Counted from the first letter of the stretch, positions 1 through 5,772 are shown. The stretch is 6,728 bases of DNA from Actinomycetota bacterium (GCA_003140115.1 PLIQ01000110.1:5335-12062), one strand, 5' to 3'. Made by a program: numbers and translations. Notes: a model not told the origin generated them from the sequence alone.

Positions 1-109
1 TCCGCATTCTAGAGCGTTGCGGATCCGGCGCCGATCCCTGCAGGCAGCTAACTCCACTACCGGCTAGCGGGGGTACCCGGCTGCCGGCACGGGCGGGCCA
101 TGGCGCCCT
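1..109. other. Upstream leader dense in restriction-type palindromes
   Basis: No recognisable gene. The stretch carries TCTAGA (8), GGATCC (21), GGCGCC (27 and 102), CCTGCAGG (37), GCTAGC (63), GGTACC (72), GCCGGC (83) and CCATGG (98). That is nine palindromes of six or more bases in 107 bases, where I would expect about two at this GC content. One forward frame is open from base 3 to a TGA at 135-137 that touches the ATG at 137, but its 44 codons resemble nothing known. Confidence 0.4.
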
Positions 110-1336
110 ATGCACGCACGATGGCATGATGTGGTGATGAAACCCTGGCTCCGGCAGGGGACCTGGCTTGCCGTGGCCTTGATCGTGCCGGTGCTGCTGT
201 CGCTCGCGCTGCTCGCGCTGCGCGGCCACGTGAGCGACGTGCTGATCGCCCTGATCCTGCTGACGGTCTCGGCGGCCGCCGTGGCCAGGGGAGAGCTGCT
301 GCTGAGCCTGGTGGCTGCGACGAGCACCGCGCTGTCCTTCGACTATTTCTTTGCGGTGCCGTACGACCAGTTCGCCATCCGCGGCGCCCAGGGCGTAGTG
401 ACCACGGTCGCGCTGATCGCGGCGGTCCCGGCGCTCGGCACCTGGATCGGCCGGCTGTACGGGAAGGAGGCGGCACGGGAACGGGAACTGCGGGAAAAGG
501 CCGAACGGTACGCCGAGGAACTGGCCGAACGGCAGCGGCAGGTCGAGCAGCTCGCGGCCGACCTGACCGACTCCCGCCGCCGGATCCTCGCCGTGGGCGA
601 TCAGATGCGGCGCCGGATCGAACGGGATCTGCACGACGGCGTCCAGCAGCACCTGGTGACGCTGTCGCTCATGCTGCGCGGCATCCGCGACCGGGCGCCA
701 GCCGACATCCGCGCCGATGTGGACGAGGTATGTGAAGGGCTGGCCGCCACGCTCGAGGAGCTCCGTGATCTGTCCCGCGGCCTGCATCCGGCCATCCTGG
801 TCGAGGCCGGCCTCGGGCCGGCCGTCCGCGCGCTGGCCCGGCGCTCATCGCTCCCGGTCCGGGTGCAGGTGCGGGCCGACGGCAGGCTCCCCGGCTCCTG
901 CGAGGCGACCGCGTATTACGTCGCCGCCGAGGCCTTCACCAACGCCGCCAAGCACGCGGCGGCATCGGCGGTGGACATCCTCATCGAACGGGTCGATGGC
1001 GCGCTGACCGTCCAGGTCCGCGATGACGGCGTCGGCGGCGCCGATGCCACCCGCGGCTCGGGCCTGGTCGGGCTGCGCGACCGGGTCGAGGCCGTAGGCG
1101 GCACCATGACCCTGGACAGCCCGGCCCGGGCCGGCACCGTACTGACCGTGCGGCTCCCCGTCACCGCAGAACGTTTATCTCCCGGCTGGGCTGGGTGTCC
1201 CGGTTGCCTGGTCGATGTCACTTTTTACCTGTTCTTACTTGTACGGTGCGCCATCGACCAGGTCAGGCTCGCCGGACAAATGGGGCGATTCGGGATAAAA
1301 CCGGCTAACGGGCACAGGGAATGCACGGGGAATTAG
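110..1336 (+). CDS. Membrane sensor histidine kinase (DUF4118-like, HisKA_3, HATPase_c)
   Basis: This is a two-component sensor kinase of the NarL/DevS-type HisKA_3 class. Residues about 15-110 hold four hydrophobic segments with the FDYFFAVPY motif typical of KdpD-like DUF4118 membrane domains. A charged coiled-coil linker (about 117-165) follows, then the H-box RRRIERDLHDG with phosphoacceptor H175, and a GHKL ATPase with N-box N278 (TNAAKH), G1 DDGVGG (305-310) and G2 GSGLVGL (316-322). The family normally stops right after the LTVRLPV strand, here at V351. Residues 352-408 are an extra tail of no recognisable domain with poor GC3 and two TTA codons, so a stop has probably been lost. The ATG at 110 is the longest start; the ATG at 137 (MKPWLRQ) is equally plausible, and neither has a good ribosome binding site. 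No response regulator lies in the window. The ligand is unknown. Confidence 0.9.
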   Translation: MHARWHDVVMKPWLRQGTWLAVALIVPVLLSLALLALRGHVSDVLIALILLTVSAAAVARGELLLSLVAATSTALSFDYFFAVPYDQFAIRGAQGVVTTVALIAAVPALGTWIGRLYGKEAARERELREKAERYAEELAERQRQVEQLAADLTDSRRRILAVGDQMRRRIERDLHDGVQQHLVTLSLMLRGIRDRAPADIRADVDEVCEGLAATLEELRDLSRGLHPAILVEAGLGPAVRALARRSSLPVRVQVRADGRLPGSCEATAYYVAAEAFTNAAKHAAASAVDILIERVDGALTVQVRDDGVGGADATRGSGLVGLRDRVEAVGGTMTLDSPARAGTVLTVRLPVTAERLSPGWAGCPGCLVDVTFYLFLLVRCAIDQVRLAGQMGRFGIKPANGHRECTGN

Positions 1337-2349
1337 GCGTCGGTGATTGGGGGTGAGGGCGGGAGGGGTTGCTTGCTGGCGACGGGGTGGGTGGCTCGGT
1401 CGGCGCGGGTTGGCCGGGGCTTGGCGACTGGCGTGAGGTATACGTACTTGATTTTGGGCCAGCGCTCCCGGAGCACGTGGACGCAGTGCAGGATCGTGTG
1501 TTCCACCGCCGGCAGGTCCAGGTCGTGGGCGAAGGTCACATCGCCGTCGACGACGAGGCTCGATGGGCCGACCACGATGGCGAACAGGTCCGGGACCGCG
1601 ACCACCCCGGGCTGTTCGGCGATGAGCTGAGACATTTCGCGGAGCATGGACGGCGAAACGCCACGCCCGGAAAGAAGATCCCGGTTCGTTTTGAGCAAGA
1701 GCACCGAGGCGAGCAGCAGCAGCAGGCCGATGAGCGCGCTCGCCACCGTGTCCGGCGCCGGGTTTCCTGTCACCTCACTCAGGACGAGCCCGGCCGTGGC
1801 CATGATGCCACCGATCACGGAGCAGCCTCCGGCGACCACGACCGTGGTCGCTGCGGGATCGGTGCTTCGGCGCAGCTGGTCCCGCAGCGAGCCACCGCGG
1901 CTGGCGGCCTGCTCGCGGACGGGTCGCAACCCGATCTCCAGAGCGAACGCATCCAGCACGACCGTCGTAACCAGCACCAGGTAGGCGACCGGGTAGGAGT
2001 GAAGGGCCGACGGATGCAGCGCAGCGTGGAGCGCTTCGTCGAGCCCTAGGACGCCGCCGCCGAGGAGGATGCCCAGCGCCGCGAGCAAGGACCAGAAGAA
2101 GCGCTCCCGCCCGTACCCGAGCGGATGGCTCTGATCCGGGAGCCGGACGCTGCTCAGCACGCCGATGAGCAGGAACACCTGGACCGCCACGTCGGCGGCA
2201 TTGGCCGCGGTCTGGGCGCGCAGGGCCACCGCCCCGGTCACCCCGGCCGCCACCGCCAGCCCGAGTGTTTCAGCGCAATTCACGATGAGGGAAACGACGA
2301 CGCTGCGGCGCGTTGTCCCGCGCTTGGTTGTCTCGGCCATCCCTGGCAC
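1333..2349 (-). CDS. Cation diffusion facilitator (SLC30A9/ZnT9-like), metal ligands degenerate
   Basis: This is an inner-membrane CDF-family protein of 338 residues, full length for the family. It has six hydrophobic segments, the loop motif SHPLGYGRERFFWSLL (from residue 74), the ZnT9-like DPAATT and TGNP..D motifs, and a C-terminal ferredoxin-like cytoplasmic domain (about 245-320). CDF proteins exchange Zn, Mn or Co for protons through ligands in TM2 (HxxxD) and TM5 (HxxxD, or the ED of ZnT9-type proteins). Here the TM2 His position is A49, with only D53 kept, and the TM5 ED pair is replaced by A173-G174. Transport by the usual mechanism is therefore doubtful. I chose the GTG at 2349 because AGGA lies 8 bases upstream; the ATG at 2340 is the alternative but sits 17 bases from that site. 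It lies 50 bases downstream of the decarboxylase remnant and probably shares its transcript. Its TAA overlaps the TAG of the convergent kinase. Confidence 0.88.
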   Translation of the reverse strand: MPGMAETTKRGTTRRSVVVSLIVNCAETLGLAVAAGVTGAVALRAQTAANAADVAVQVFLLIGVLSSVRLPDQSHPLGYGRERFFWSLLAALGILLGGGVLGLDEALHAALHPSALHSYPVAYLVLVTTVVLDAFALEIGLRPVREQAASRGGSLRDQLRRSTDPAATTVVVAGGCSVIGGIMATAGLVLSEVTGNPAPDTVASALIGLLLLLASVLLLKTNRDLLSGRGVSPSMLREMSQLIAEQPGVVAVPDLFAIVVGPSSLVVDGDVTFAHDLDLPAVEHTILHCVHVLRERWPKIKYVYLTPVAKPRPTRADRATHPVASKQPLPPSPPITDA

Positions 2350-2357
2350 CCGTTCAA

Positions 2358-2361
2358 TCCT
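2358..2361 (-). promoter_or_regulatory. Ribosome binding site deciding the CDF start
   Basis: AGGA on the minus strand lies 8 bases before the GTG at 2349. It favours that start over the ATG nine bases further in. Confidence 0.5.
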
Positions 2362-2399
2362 GCTGGGTCTACTCCTACTATCGGTAAACCCATCAGGTA

Positions 2400-2977
2400 T
2401 CACAGCAGCGGGGGTACGGTCGCGGCGATCGGGATCTCAAGCACGGTCGGTACCTTCCGCTCGGCAGCGGCGGCGGCTTCGGATCGCAGGACGTCGAGCG
2501 TGTCGGCGCGGACTGCGTGGCAGCCGTACCCCTGGGCGAGGCGGACGATGTCGATGCCGGGGATGTTGAGCCCGGGGACGCCTGGTGAGTTCTCGACTTC
2601 GGCGAAGGCCTTGAGGATCGCGTACTCGCCGTTGCGGAGCACGACGAACAGGATCGGGAGGTTGAGCTGGGCCGCGGTCCAGATCGATTGCAGCGAGTAC
2701 TGGAAGGACCCGTCGCCGACCACCATGACCACCGGCCGGTTCCGGCCGCTGTCGCGCTCGGCCAGGGCGATGCCGACGCTGGCCGGGACGCTCCAGCCCT
2801 GACGGACGCCTCCTGCAAAGCGAGCACGAAACGGAAGTCGTCCGGGAAATCCGCCAGGAAGGTCTCCTCGGTCGATCCCGGACTACCGAATACGGTGGTG
2901 AGCCCGAGGTCGCGCAGCACCTGGTATGTCGCCTCGCGAACAGTCAACGGCCGCTCTGAGCCGTTACCTGGATTCAT
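2400..2977 (-). pseudogene. mdlC: Benzoylformate decarboxylase remnant, internal deletion with frameshift
   Basis: These are the two ends of a thiamine-diphosphate decarboxylase of the benzoylformate decarboxylase type, normally about 530 residues. The first part (2977-2801, 59 codons) reads REATYQVLRDLG, TVFGSPGSTE, FPDDFRFVLALQEASV, matching the family N-terminus including the active-site Ser (S35) and the cofactor-activating Glu (E55). The second part (2816-2403, 138 codons, another frame) reads AGGVRQGWSVPASVGIALA, then GDGSFQYSLQSIWTAAQLN (thiamine-diphosphate/Mg motif), VPGLNIPGID and a proper C-terminus with TGA. By comparison with the Pseudomonas putida enzyme as I recall it, residues of about 51-399 are missing, including catalytic His70 and His281. 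The two parts are out of frame, so translation from the ATG runs into a nonsense-like 194-residue product that ends at 2393. The remnant starts 15 bases after the PPC gene, so it was the third gene of that operon. Confidence 0.93.
2801..2816 (-). other. Deletion junction with up to 16 bases of microhomology
   Basis: On the minus strand this reads GCAGGAGGCGTCCGTC. In the upstream frame it completes (L)QEASV of the decarboxylase N-terminus; in the downstream frame it encodes AGGVR of the C-terminal cofactor domain. Both readings match family consensus, so the same bases belong to both sides of the join. This is the signature of recombination between two short direct repeats. Sixteen bases is an upper limit for the original repeat. 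Confidence 0.75.
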
Positions 2978-2992
2978 GCCGTTCGCCGCCTG

Positions 2993-3439
2993 TCACGACT
3001 CGGACCGGTCGAGATCGATGAGCGCGATCCCGATCTCGGGGTTCATTACCTTGCGCAACTCGGCGGGGGCCTCGCGGATGATGACCTCTAGCGTCGGGAA
3101 CACCCATCCCTCCAGGAGGTGACCTCCGCGGGTGGTTCCGTCCGACAGGCCGAGTACGACGTGTACGTGCACGCTGGGACCGTCCGGGCCCTCGGCGACG
3201 TCACCGATCAGCGACAGCACCTCGCACTGCTCGTCGACTGGGATGCGCCGATACTGCTTAGTCGCGCGGTCGAACCAGCCGACGGTGGCGCGGGAGAAGG
3301 CGCCGACGGCAGTGATCTGTGAAGCCTCCAGGTCCTGGTCGCGAGCGAACTGCGTCAGCGCGCCGAACGCCTCATCGCCCGGGTCGCAGACCGCGACGTA
3401 GGTGACGTCGTCCGCGTCCTCGATAACTTTGGCTTTCAT
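2993..3439 (-). CDS. PPC/DUF296 domain protein (PD1-like DNA-binding family)
   Basis: This is a 148-residue stand-alone PPC (DUF296) protein, the usual length for bacterial members. The fold runs through the whole sequence: DEAFGALTQFARDQDLEAS, TAVGAFSRATVGWFD, YRRIPVDEQCEVLSLIGD, then the conserved histidine pattern H91-x-H93 and GGH107LLEG, and PTLEVII. Plant relatives carry the domain next to AT-hooks. Bacterial single-domain members form trimers, and their annotation as DNA-binding rests mainly on homology, so a metal- or ligand-binding role is equally open. No AT-hook or other DNA-binding extension is present. The ATG at 3439 is backed by GAGGAG 5 bases upstream, and the gene begins only 12 bases after the cupin-like stop. 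It looks intact, unlike its neighbours on both sides. Confidence 0.88.
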   Translation of the reverse strand: MKAKVIEDADDVTYVAVCDPGDEAFGALTQFARDQDLEASQITAVGAFSRATVGWFDRATKQYRRIPVDEQCEVLSLIGDVAEGPDGPSVHVHVVLGLSDGTTRGGHLLEGWVFPTLEVIIREAPAELRKVMNPEIGIALIDLDRSES

Positions 3440-3451
3440 CTCAGCTCCTCA

Positions 3452-3733
3452 TCATCTAGCTGCTGTTGCGGGCTTGAAGTGAAGGTCGGCTCCGTTTTCA
3501 TAGACGACGTAGGCGCGGCGCCACGGATCGTCGCCGATGAGCTTCCATTTATGACCTGTGCCGCTGTTGTCCTGAGCGAGCAGGATGTCGCCCGGGCGGA
3601 TGGTGAACGTCGCACCGGACTTCGTCTGGAACTCGAGCGTGCCGCCACGCACGCCGCTGGACAGATCGATCCAGCCTTCTTCGAACAGCGAGTCACCATC
3701 CTCGCCGGCCCACAGGCGGACACAACGGATCAT
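3452..3733 (-). CDS. Cupin-like protein with apparent internal deletion
   Basis: This is a 93-residue protein. Its N-terminus (MIRCVRLWAGEDGDS, EEGWIDL) and C-terminus (GTLEFQTKSGATFTIRPGD, LLAQDNSGTGH61, DDPWRRAYVV) both match a small actinobacterial cupin family that I recall as about 130 residues long. Between GVRG (27-30) and GTLEF (31-35) that family carries a segment of about 35-40 residues ending in a W-H-x-A-P-x-R-Q-x-V-x-T-L-S-like stretch, which includes the first cupin motif with its metal-binding histidines. Here the two sides are joined directly and in frame near 3640-3651. Half of the barrel and probably the metal site are therefore missing, and it may not fold. AAGGAG 7 bases upstream fixes the ATG at 3733. 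It is the first gene of a tight operon with the PPC gene. It may be better called a pseudogene; the frame is intact. Confidence 0.72.
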   Translation of the reverse strand: MIRCVRLWAGEDGDSLFEEGWIDLSSGVRGGTLEFQTKSGATFTIRPGDILLAQDNSGTGHKWKLIGDDPWRRAYVVYENGADLHFKPATAAR

Positions 3734-3740
3734 CGCGGGT

Positions 3741-3746
3741 CTCCTT
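3741..3746 (-). promoter_or_regulatory. Strong ribosome binding site of the cupin-like gene
   Basis: AAGGAG on the minus strand sits 7 bases before the ATG at 3733. It rules out the longer in-frame reading that begins at 3832 and makes MIRCVRL the N-terminus, which also fits family alignments as I know them. Confidence 0.75.
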
Positions 3747-3779
3747 CCGGCTGCGCAGCGATGGTGCGTCATGAGCTGA

Positions 3780-3831
3780 CATATACGAGTGAACAGGCCG
3801 GCCCGGCTTCCGTCGTCGCGGTTAGCCCCCA
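3780..3831 (-). promoter_or_regulatory. Candidate promoter region of the cupin/PPC/decarboxylase operon
   Basis: The 149-base gap between the GAF-kinase stop and the cupin start is the only real spacer in this run, so the operon promoter most likely lies here. A TATATG hexamer on the minus strand (3785-3780) could be a -10 box with a leader of about 40 bases; no convincing -35 is seen. Upstream, TGGGGGCTAA (3831-3822) matches 9 of 10 positions of one half of the DevR/DosR box (TSGGGACTWW), but the second half of the palindrome is absent. This is a weak, inferred call. Confidence 0.2.
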
Positions 3832-3882
3832 TCGGTGTTTCCTGCTAGCTGCAAGAGCCGGGCGCGGGGGGCTGGGTGCTGG

Positions 3883-4794
3883 CTAGACCGGGATTTCGAT
3901 GAGCAGCGTGGTGCCGCCGCCGTCCGGGCTGGTCACGTTGAACGTGCCGCCGACCGCCTCGATGCGGTCGCGGAGCCCGGTCAGGCCGGACCCCCGGGCG
4001 GGGTCGGCGCCGCCGATCCCGTCGTCGCGGATCGTCAGCCGCAGGGTCGCGTCGAGTGCGTCGACTTCCACGTGCACGACCGAGGCCCGCGCGTGTTTGG
4101 CGGCGTTGGCCAGCGCCTCCGATACCGCGTAGTACGCCGCGACCTCCACAGGACCCGGCAGCCGCCGCCCGGTACGCAGGTCCAGCTCGACTGGCACGGC
4201 TGACCGGCGGGCCAGCGCTTTGAGCGCCGGGGTCAGGCCCCCCTCGGAAAGGATCGCGGGGTGGATACCGGTGTTCGCGATCGCCGTCGCGACCAGCTCG
4301 GTGAACGAGGCCAGGCGTGCCTCAGTGTCCGGCGGCAGCGCCTGCTCCAGGGTCGAACCGGCAAAAATCGCCCCCCACAGACTCCCCTCGACGATGACCG
4401 GCGTCCCGACCGCCGAGCGGATACCCGTCTCGCGGACGACGGCACTGAGCGGGCCCGAGGAACTATCGGGATAGCGGTCGACCCGGGCCGGGCGGCCGGT
4501 CTCGAACACGAGCGTGGTGACGTTGTGCCCATCAACAGGCCACCGGATGCCCACCGGGAGGTTTTTGCCAGCCGGGCCCCAGGTCGTGACGGTGGTTGCC
4601 GTAGGGCCGGGCTCGTAGCGGAACAGGGTCGCCAGCTCGACGCGAAATAGCTGCCCGACCTCCTCGGCCACCGCCGTGAATACCTCGTCCGGCGCTGCTC
4701 CGCGCGCTACCAGCGTCGCGACCCGCCGCAGCGCGGCCTGCTCGTCGGCAAGCTGACGCAGCCGAGCCTGATCGGCCGGATCACGGCGCACCAT
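3883..4794 (-). CDS. GAF sensor kinase relative lacking the phosphoacceptor (HisKA_3) domain
   Basis: Residues about 20-174 form a GAF sensor domain (EQAALRRVATLVARG, AVAEEVGQLF, GTPVIVEGSLWGAIFAGS, FTELVATAIAN) as in DevS-like actinobacterial kinases. The protein then jumps directly to GIHPAILSEGGL (176-187) and a complete GHKL ATPase: N-box N230 (ANAAKHA), G1 DDGIGG (257-262), G2 GSGLTGL (268-274), ending at EIPV. In relatives, about 80 residues lie between these blocks, including the R-R-I-E-R-D-L-H-D-G H-box and both dimerisation helices. Here they are gone in frame, with the join near 4267-4275, so autophosphorylation is not possible. The ATPase is closely similar to that of the kinase at 110-1336, which keeps the H-box. 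The start is uncertain: ATG 4794 is used; GTG 4839 and TTG 4878 are in frame, and none has a clear ribosome binding site. It could be a dead gene or an ATP-binding regulator. Confidence 0.85.
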   Translation of the reverse strand: MVRRDPADQARLRQLADEQAALRRVATLVARGAAPDEVFTAVAEEVGQLFRVELATLFRYEPGPTATTVTTWGPAGKNLPVGIRWPVDGHNVTTLVFETGRPARVDRYPDSSSGPLSAVVRETGIRSAVGTPVIVEGSLWGAIFAGSTLEQALPPDTEARLASFTELVATAIANTGIHPAILSEGGLTPALKALARRSAVPVELDLRTGRRLPGPVEVAAYYAVSEALANAAKHARASVVHVEVDALDATLRLTIRDDGIGGADPARGSGLTGLRDRIEAVGGTFNVTSPDGGGTTLLIEIPV

Positions 4795-4980
4795 CCCGTC
4801 GCCGGCATGGCCCGCACCGACGGCGGGATCTGGCGCGTTCACATGGCTGACGGTAGTCCGGTGCCTGGCGGGCGGCAACGTTTGCGCCCGCGGCCTACGG
4901 CCCAGCTGATCCGCGAAACGCGACTAGCCAGGCTCAGGTGGGAGCAGGCCAAGACTGCCGTGCCGCCATCCCGCAGACTG
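4795..4980. other. Gap between the PIN toxin and the GAF kinase
   Basis: About 186 bases separate the toxin stop from the preferred kinase ATG (fewer if the kinase starts at 4839 or 4878). It probably holds the kinase promoter, but I find no convincing -35/-10 pair, hairpin or repeat. Short open frames here on either strand resemble nothing I recognise. Confidence 0.4.
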
Positions 4981-5430
4981 TTACCGGGCGCCCGGGATAT
5001 CTGGATCGGCGATCTCAATGATGTGCAGCGGCTCATCTAGGTCGTCAAGGTGCTGCCGCCACTTTCCGCCGTCGAGGGTGAGGATCGGGCAGACCGAAGC
5101 GTCCGCAACGGCGGCCACGTGGCCGTCCCATGGGTCAAGCTCCGTTCTGGCGATGACCGCCGCTAGCCGGACGGCTTGCTCGGCGTCCCGCAGCGCCGCG
5201 GTCATCGCGTTCCCCAGCCGCTCCAGCCCCTCCAGCAGTTCGGCCGCCTCGTCACTGCGGATGTCCAGCGAGGCGCCGACGACGGCCAGGGCCGGGATGA
5301 CCAGCGGCCGTCCGCGGGCGTCGAGCTCCTGGACGAACGTCATGGTCCTGGCATCCCCGCGCGCTACCTCGATGAGGATGCTCGCGTCCAGAACCCACGG
5401 CGCAGGAGCAGCCCCCCTCTCCTCGCTCAC
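4981..5430 (-). CDS. PIN-domain ribonuclease toxin, VapC-like
   Basis: This is a 149-residue PIN-domain protein, the expected size for a VapC-type toxin, which in this family cleaves RNA with a metal held by four acidic residues. The first acidic residue is D15 in WVLDASILIEVARGD. The third and fourth are D102 in DPWDGHVAAVAD and D120 in CPILTLDGG. The second, usually a Glu in the strand-helix after PALxxxE, appears to be glycine here (IPALAVVG, G52). Activity may be reduced or absent, although some PIN proteins shift this residue. The start is GTG at 5430, overlapping the antitoxin stop as GTGA, with AGG five bases upstream; such coupling is typical of toxin-antitoxin operons. The target RNA cannot be predicted. 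Confidence 0.82.
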   Translation of the reverse strand: MSEERGAAPAPWVLDASILIEVARGDARTMTFVQELDARGRPLVIPALAVVGASLDIRSDEAAELLEGLERLGNAMTAALRDAEQAVRLAAVIARTELDPWDGHVAAVADASVCPILTLDGGKWRQHLDDLDEPLHIIEIADPDIPGAR

Positions 5431-5690
5431 CGGTACCTATGCGACGCCGGGAGCTGCTCAGCCTGGGCCTCCACGTGCGCGATCATGCGTTCCACCTGCG
5501 CGGTGTCCGCTTCGGCGGTGATCTCCTTCCACCGCCTCCGGATGCGCTTGTCGCGCTCGACGCGCTCAGCGAGGGCGTCGTTGAACACGGCCGATACGGA
5601 CGTGGCCTTTCCGGTCTCCACCAGGTACTCAGCGTAGGCGGACAGGTGGGGGTCCACGGTGATGGTCAGACGTGCTTTCCTGTCGCTCAT
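5427..5690 (-). CDS. Ribbon-helix-helix-like antitoxin partner of the PIN toxin
   Basis: This is an 87-residue protein with a short beta strand (KARLTITVDPHL, about residues 5-16) followed by two helices (SAYAEYLVETG, SVSAVFNDALAERVERDKR). That is the layout of ribbon-helix-helix DNA-binding antitoxins. The C-terminal part (about 50-87) is charged and helical, as expected for the toxin-neutralising tail. The ATG at 5690 is preferred because it places the beta strand at the N-terminus; an in-frame TTG at 5738 gives a longer, unlikely form. No strong ribosome binding site is seen. The stop overlaps the toxin GTG. Antitoxins of this class normally repress their own operon. A perfect 8-base palindrome TCATATGA (5698-5705) lies just upstream of the ATG and could be part of an operator, which is inference. 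Confidence 0.75.
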   Translation of the reverse strand: MSDRKARLTITVDPHLSAYAEYLVETGKATSVSAVFNDALAERVERDKRIRRRWKEITAEADTAQVERMIAHVEAQAEQLPASHRYR

Positions 5691-5697
5691 ACCGGGA

Positions 5698-5705
5698 TCA
5701 TATGA
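5698..5705. promoter_or_regulatory. Possible antitoxin operator palindrome
   Basis: TCATATGA is an AT-rich palindrome in a GC-rich context, eight bases upstream of the antitoxin ATG. The symmetry does not extend beyond the core, so the call is tentative. Confidence 0.15.
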
Positions 5706-5772
5706 CGGGTGGCGCTCTACCCAGCGGTAGGCGCGCAAAGGGCAGTGGGTGCCGCAACGCGGGTCGTTCGGG

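Noticed and set aside
1369..2049. Long open frame on the plus strand (226 codons) opposite the CDF gene
   Set aside because: Its product is rich in R, H, D and G and resembles nothing known. It mirrors the clearly recognisable CDF gene and is an antisense artefact of high GC.
2393..2800. Out-of-frame continuation of the decarboxylase N-terminus, considered as a novel C-terminal domain
   Set aside because: It is Ser/Arg/Pro-rich, and the same bases encode a textbook thiamine-diphosphate domain in another frame.
2125..2802. Plus-strand open frame of 225 codons spanning the CDF start and the decarboxylase remnant
   Set aside because: No domain or motif, and it crosses two genes recognised on the other strand. 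It is open only because of base composition.
3734..3832. Longer cupin reading frame starting at 3832
   Set aside because: The strong AAGGAG site lies inside this extension and positions the ATG at 3733; the extra residues resemble no family.
4807..5040. 77-codon plus-strand frame in the toxin-kinase gap
   Set aside because: No homology recognised, no ribosome binding site, and it runs into the antisense of the toxin gene.
5717..5730. Small hairpin CTACC-CAGC-GGTAG between the antitoxin and FUSC genes, considered as a terminator
   Set aside because: The stem is only 5 base pairs and no T-run follows on either strand.
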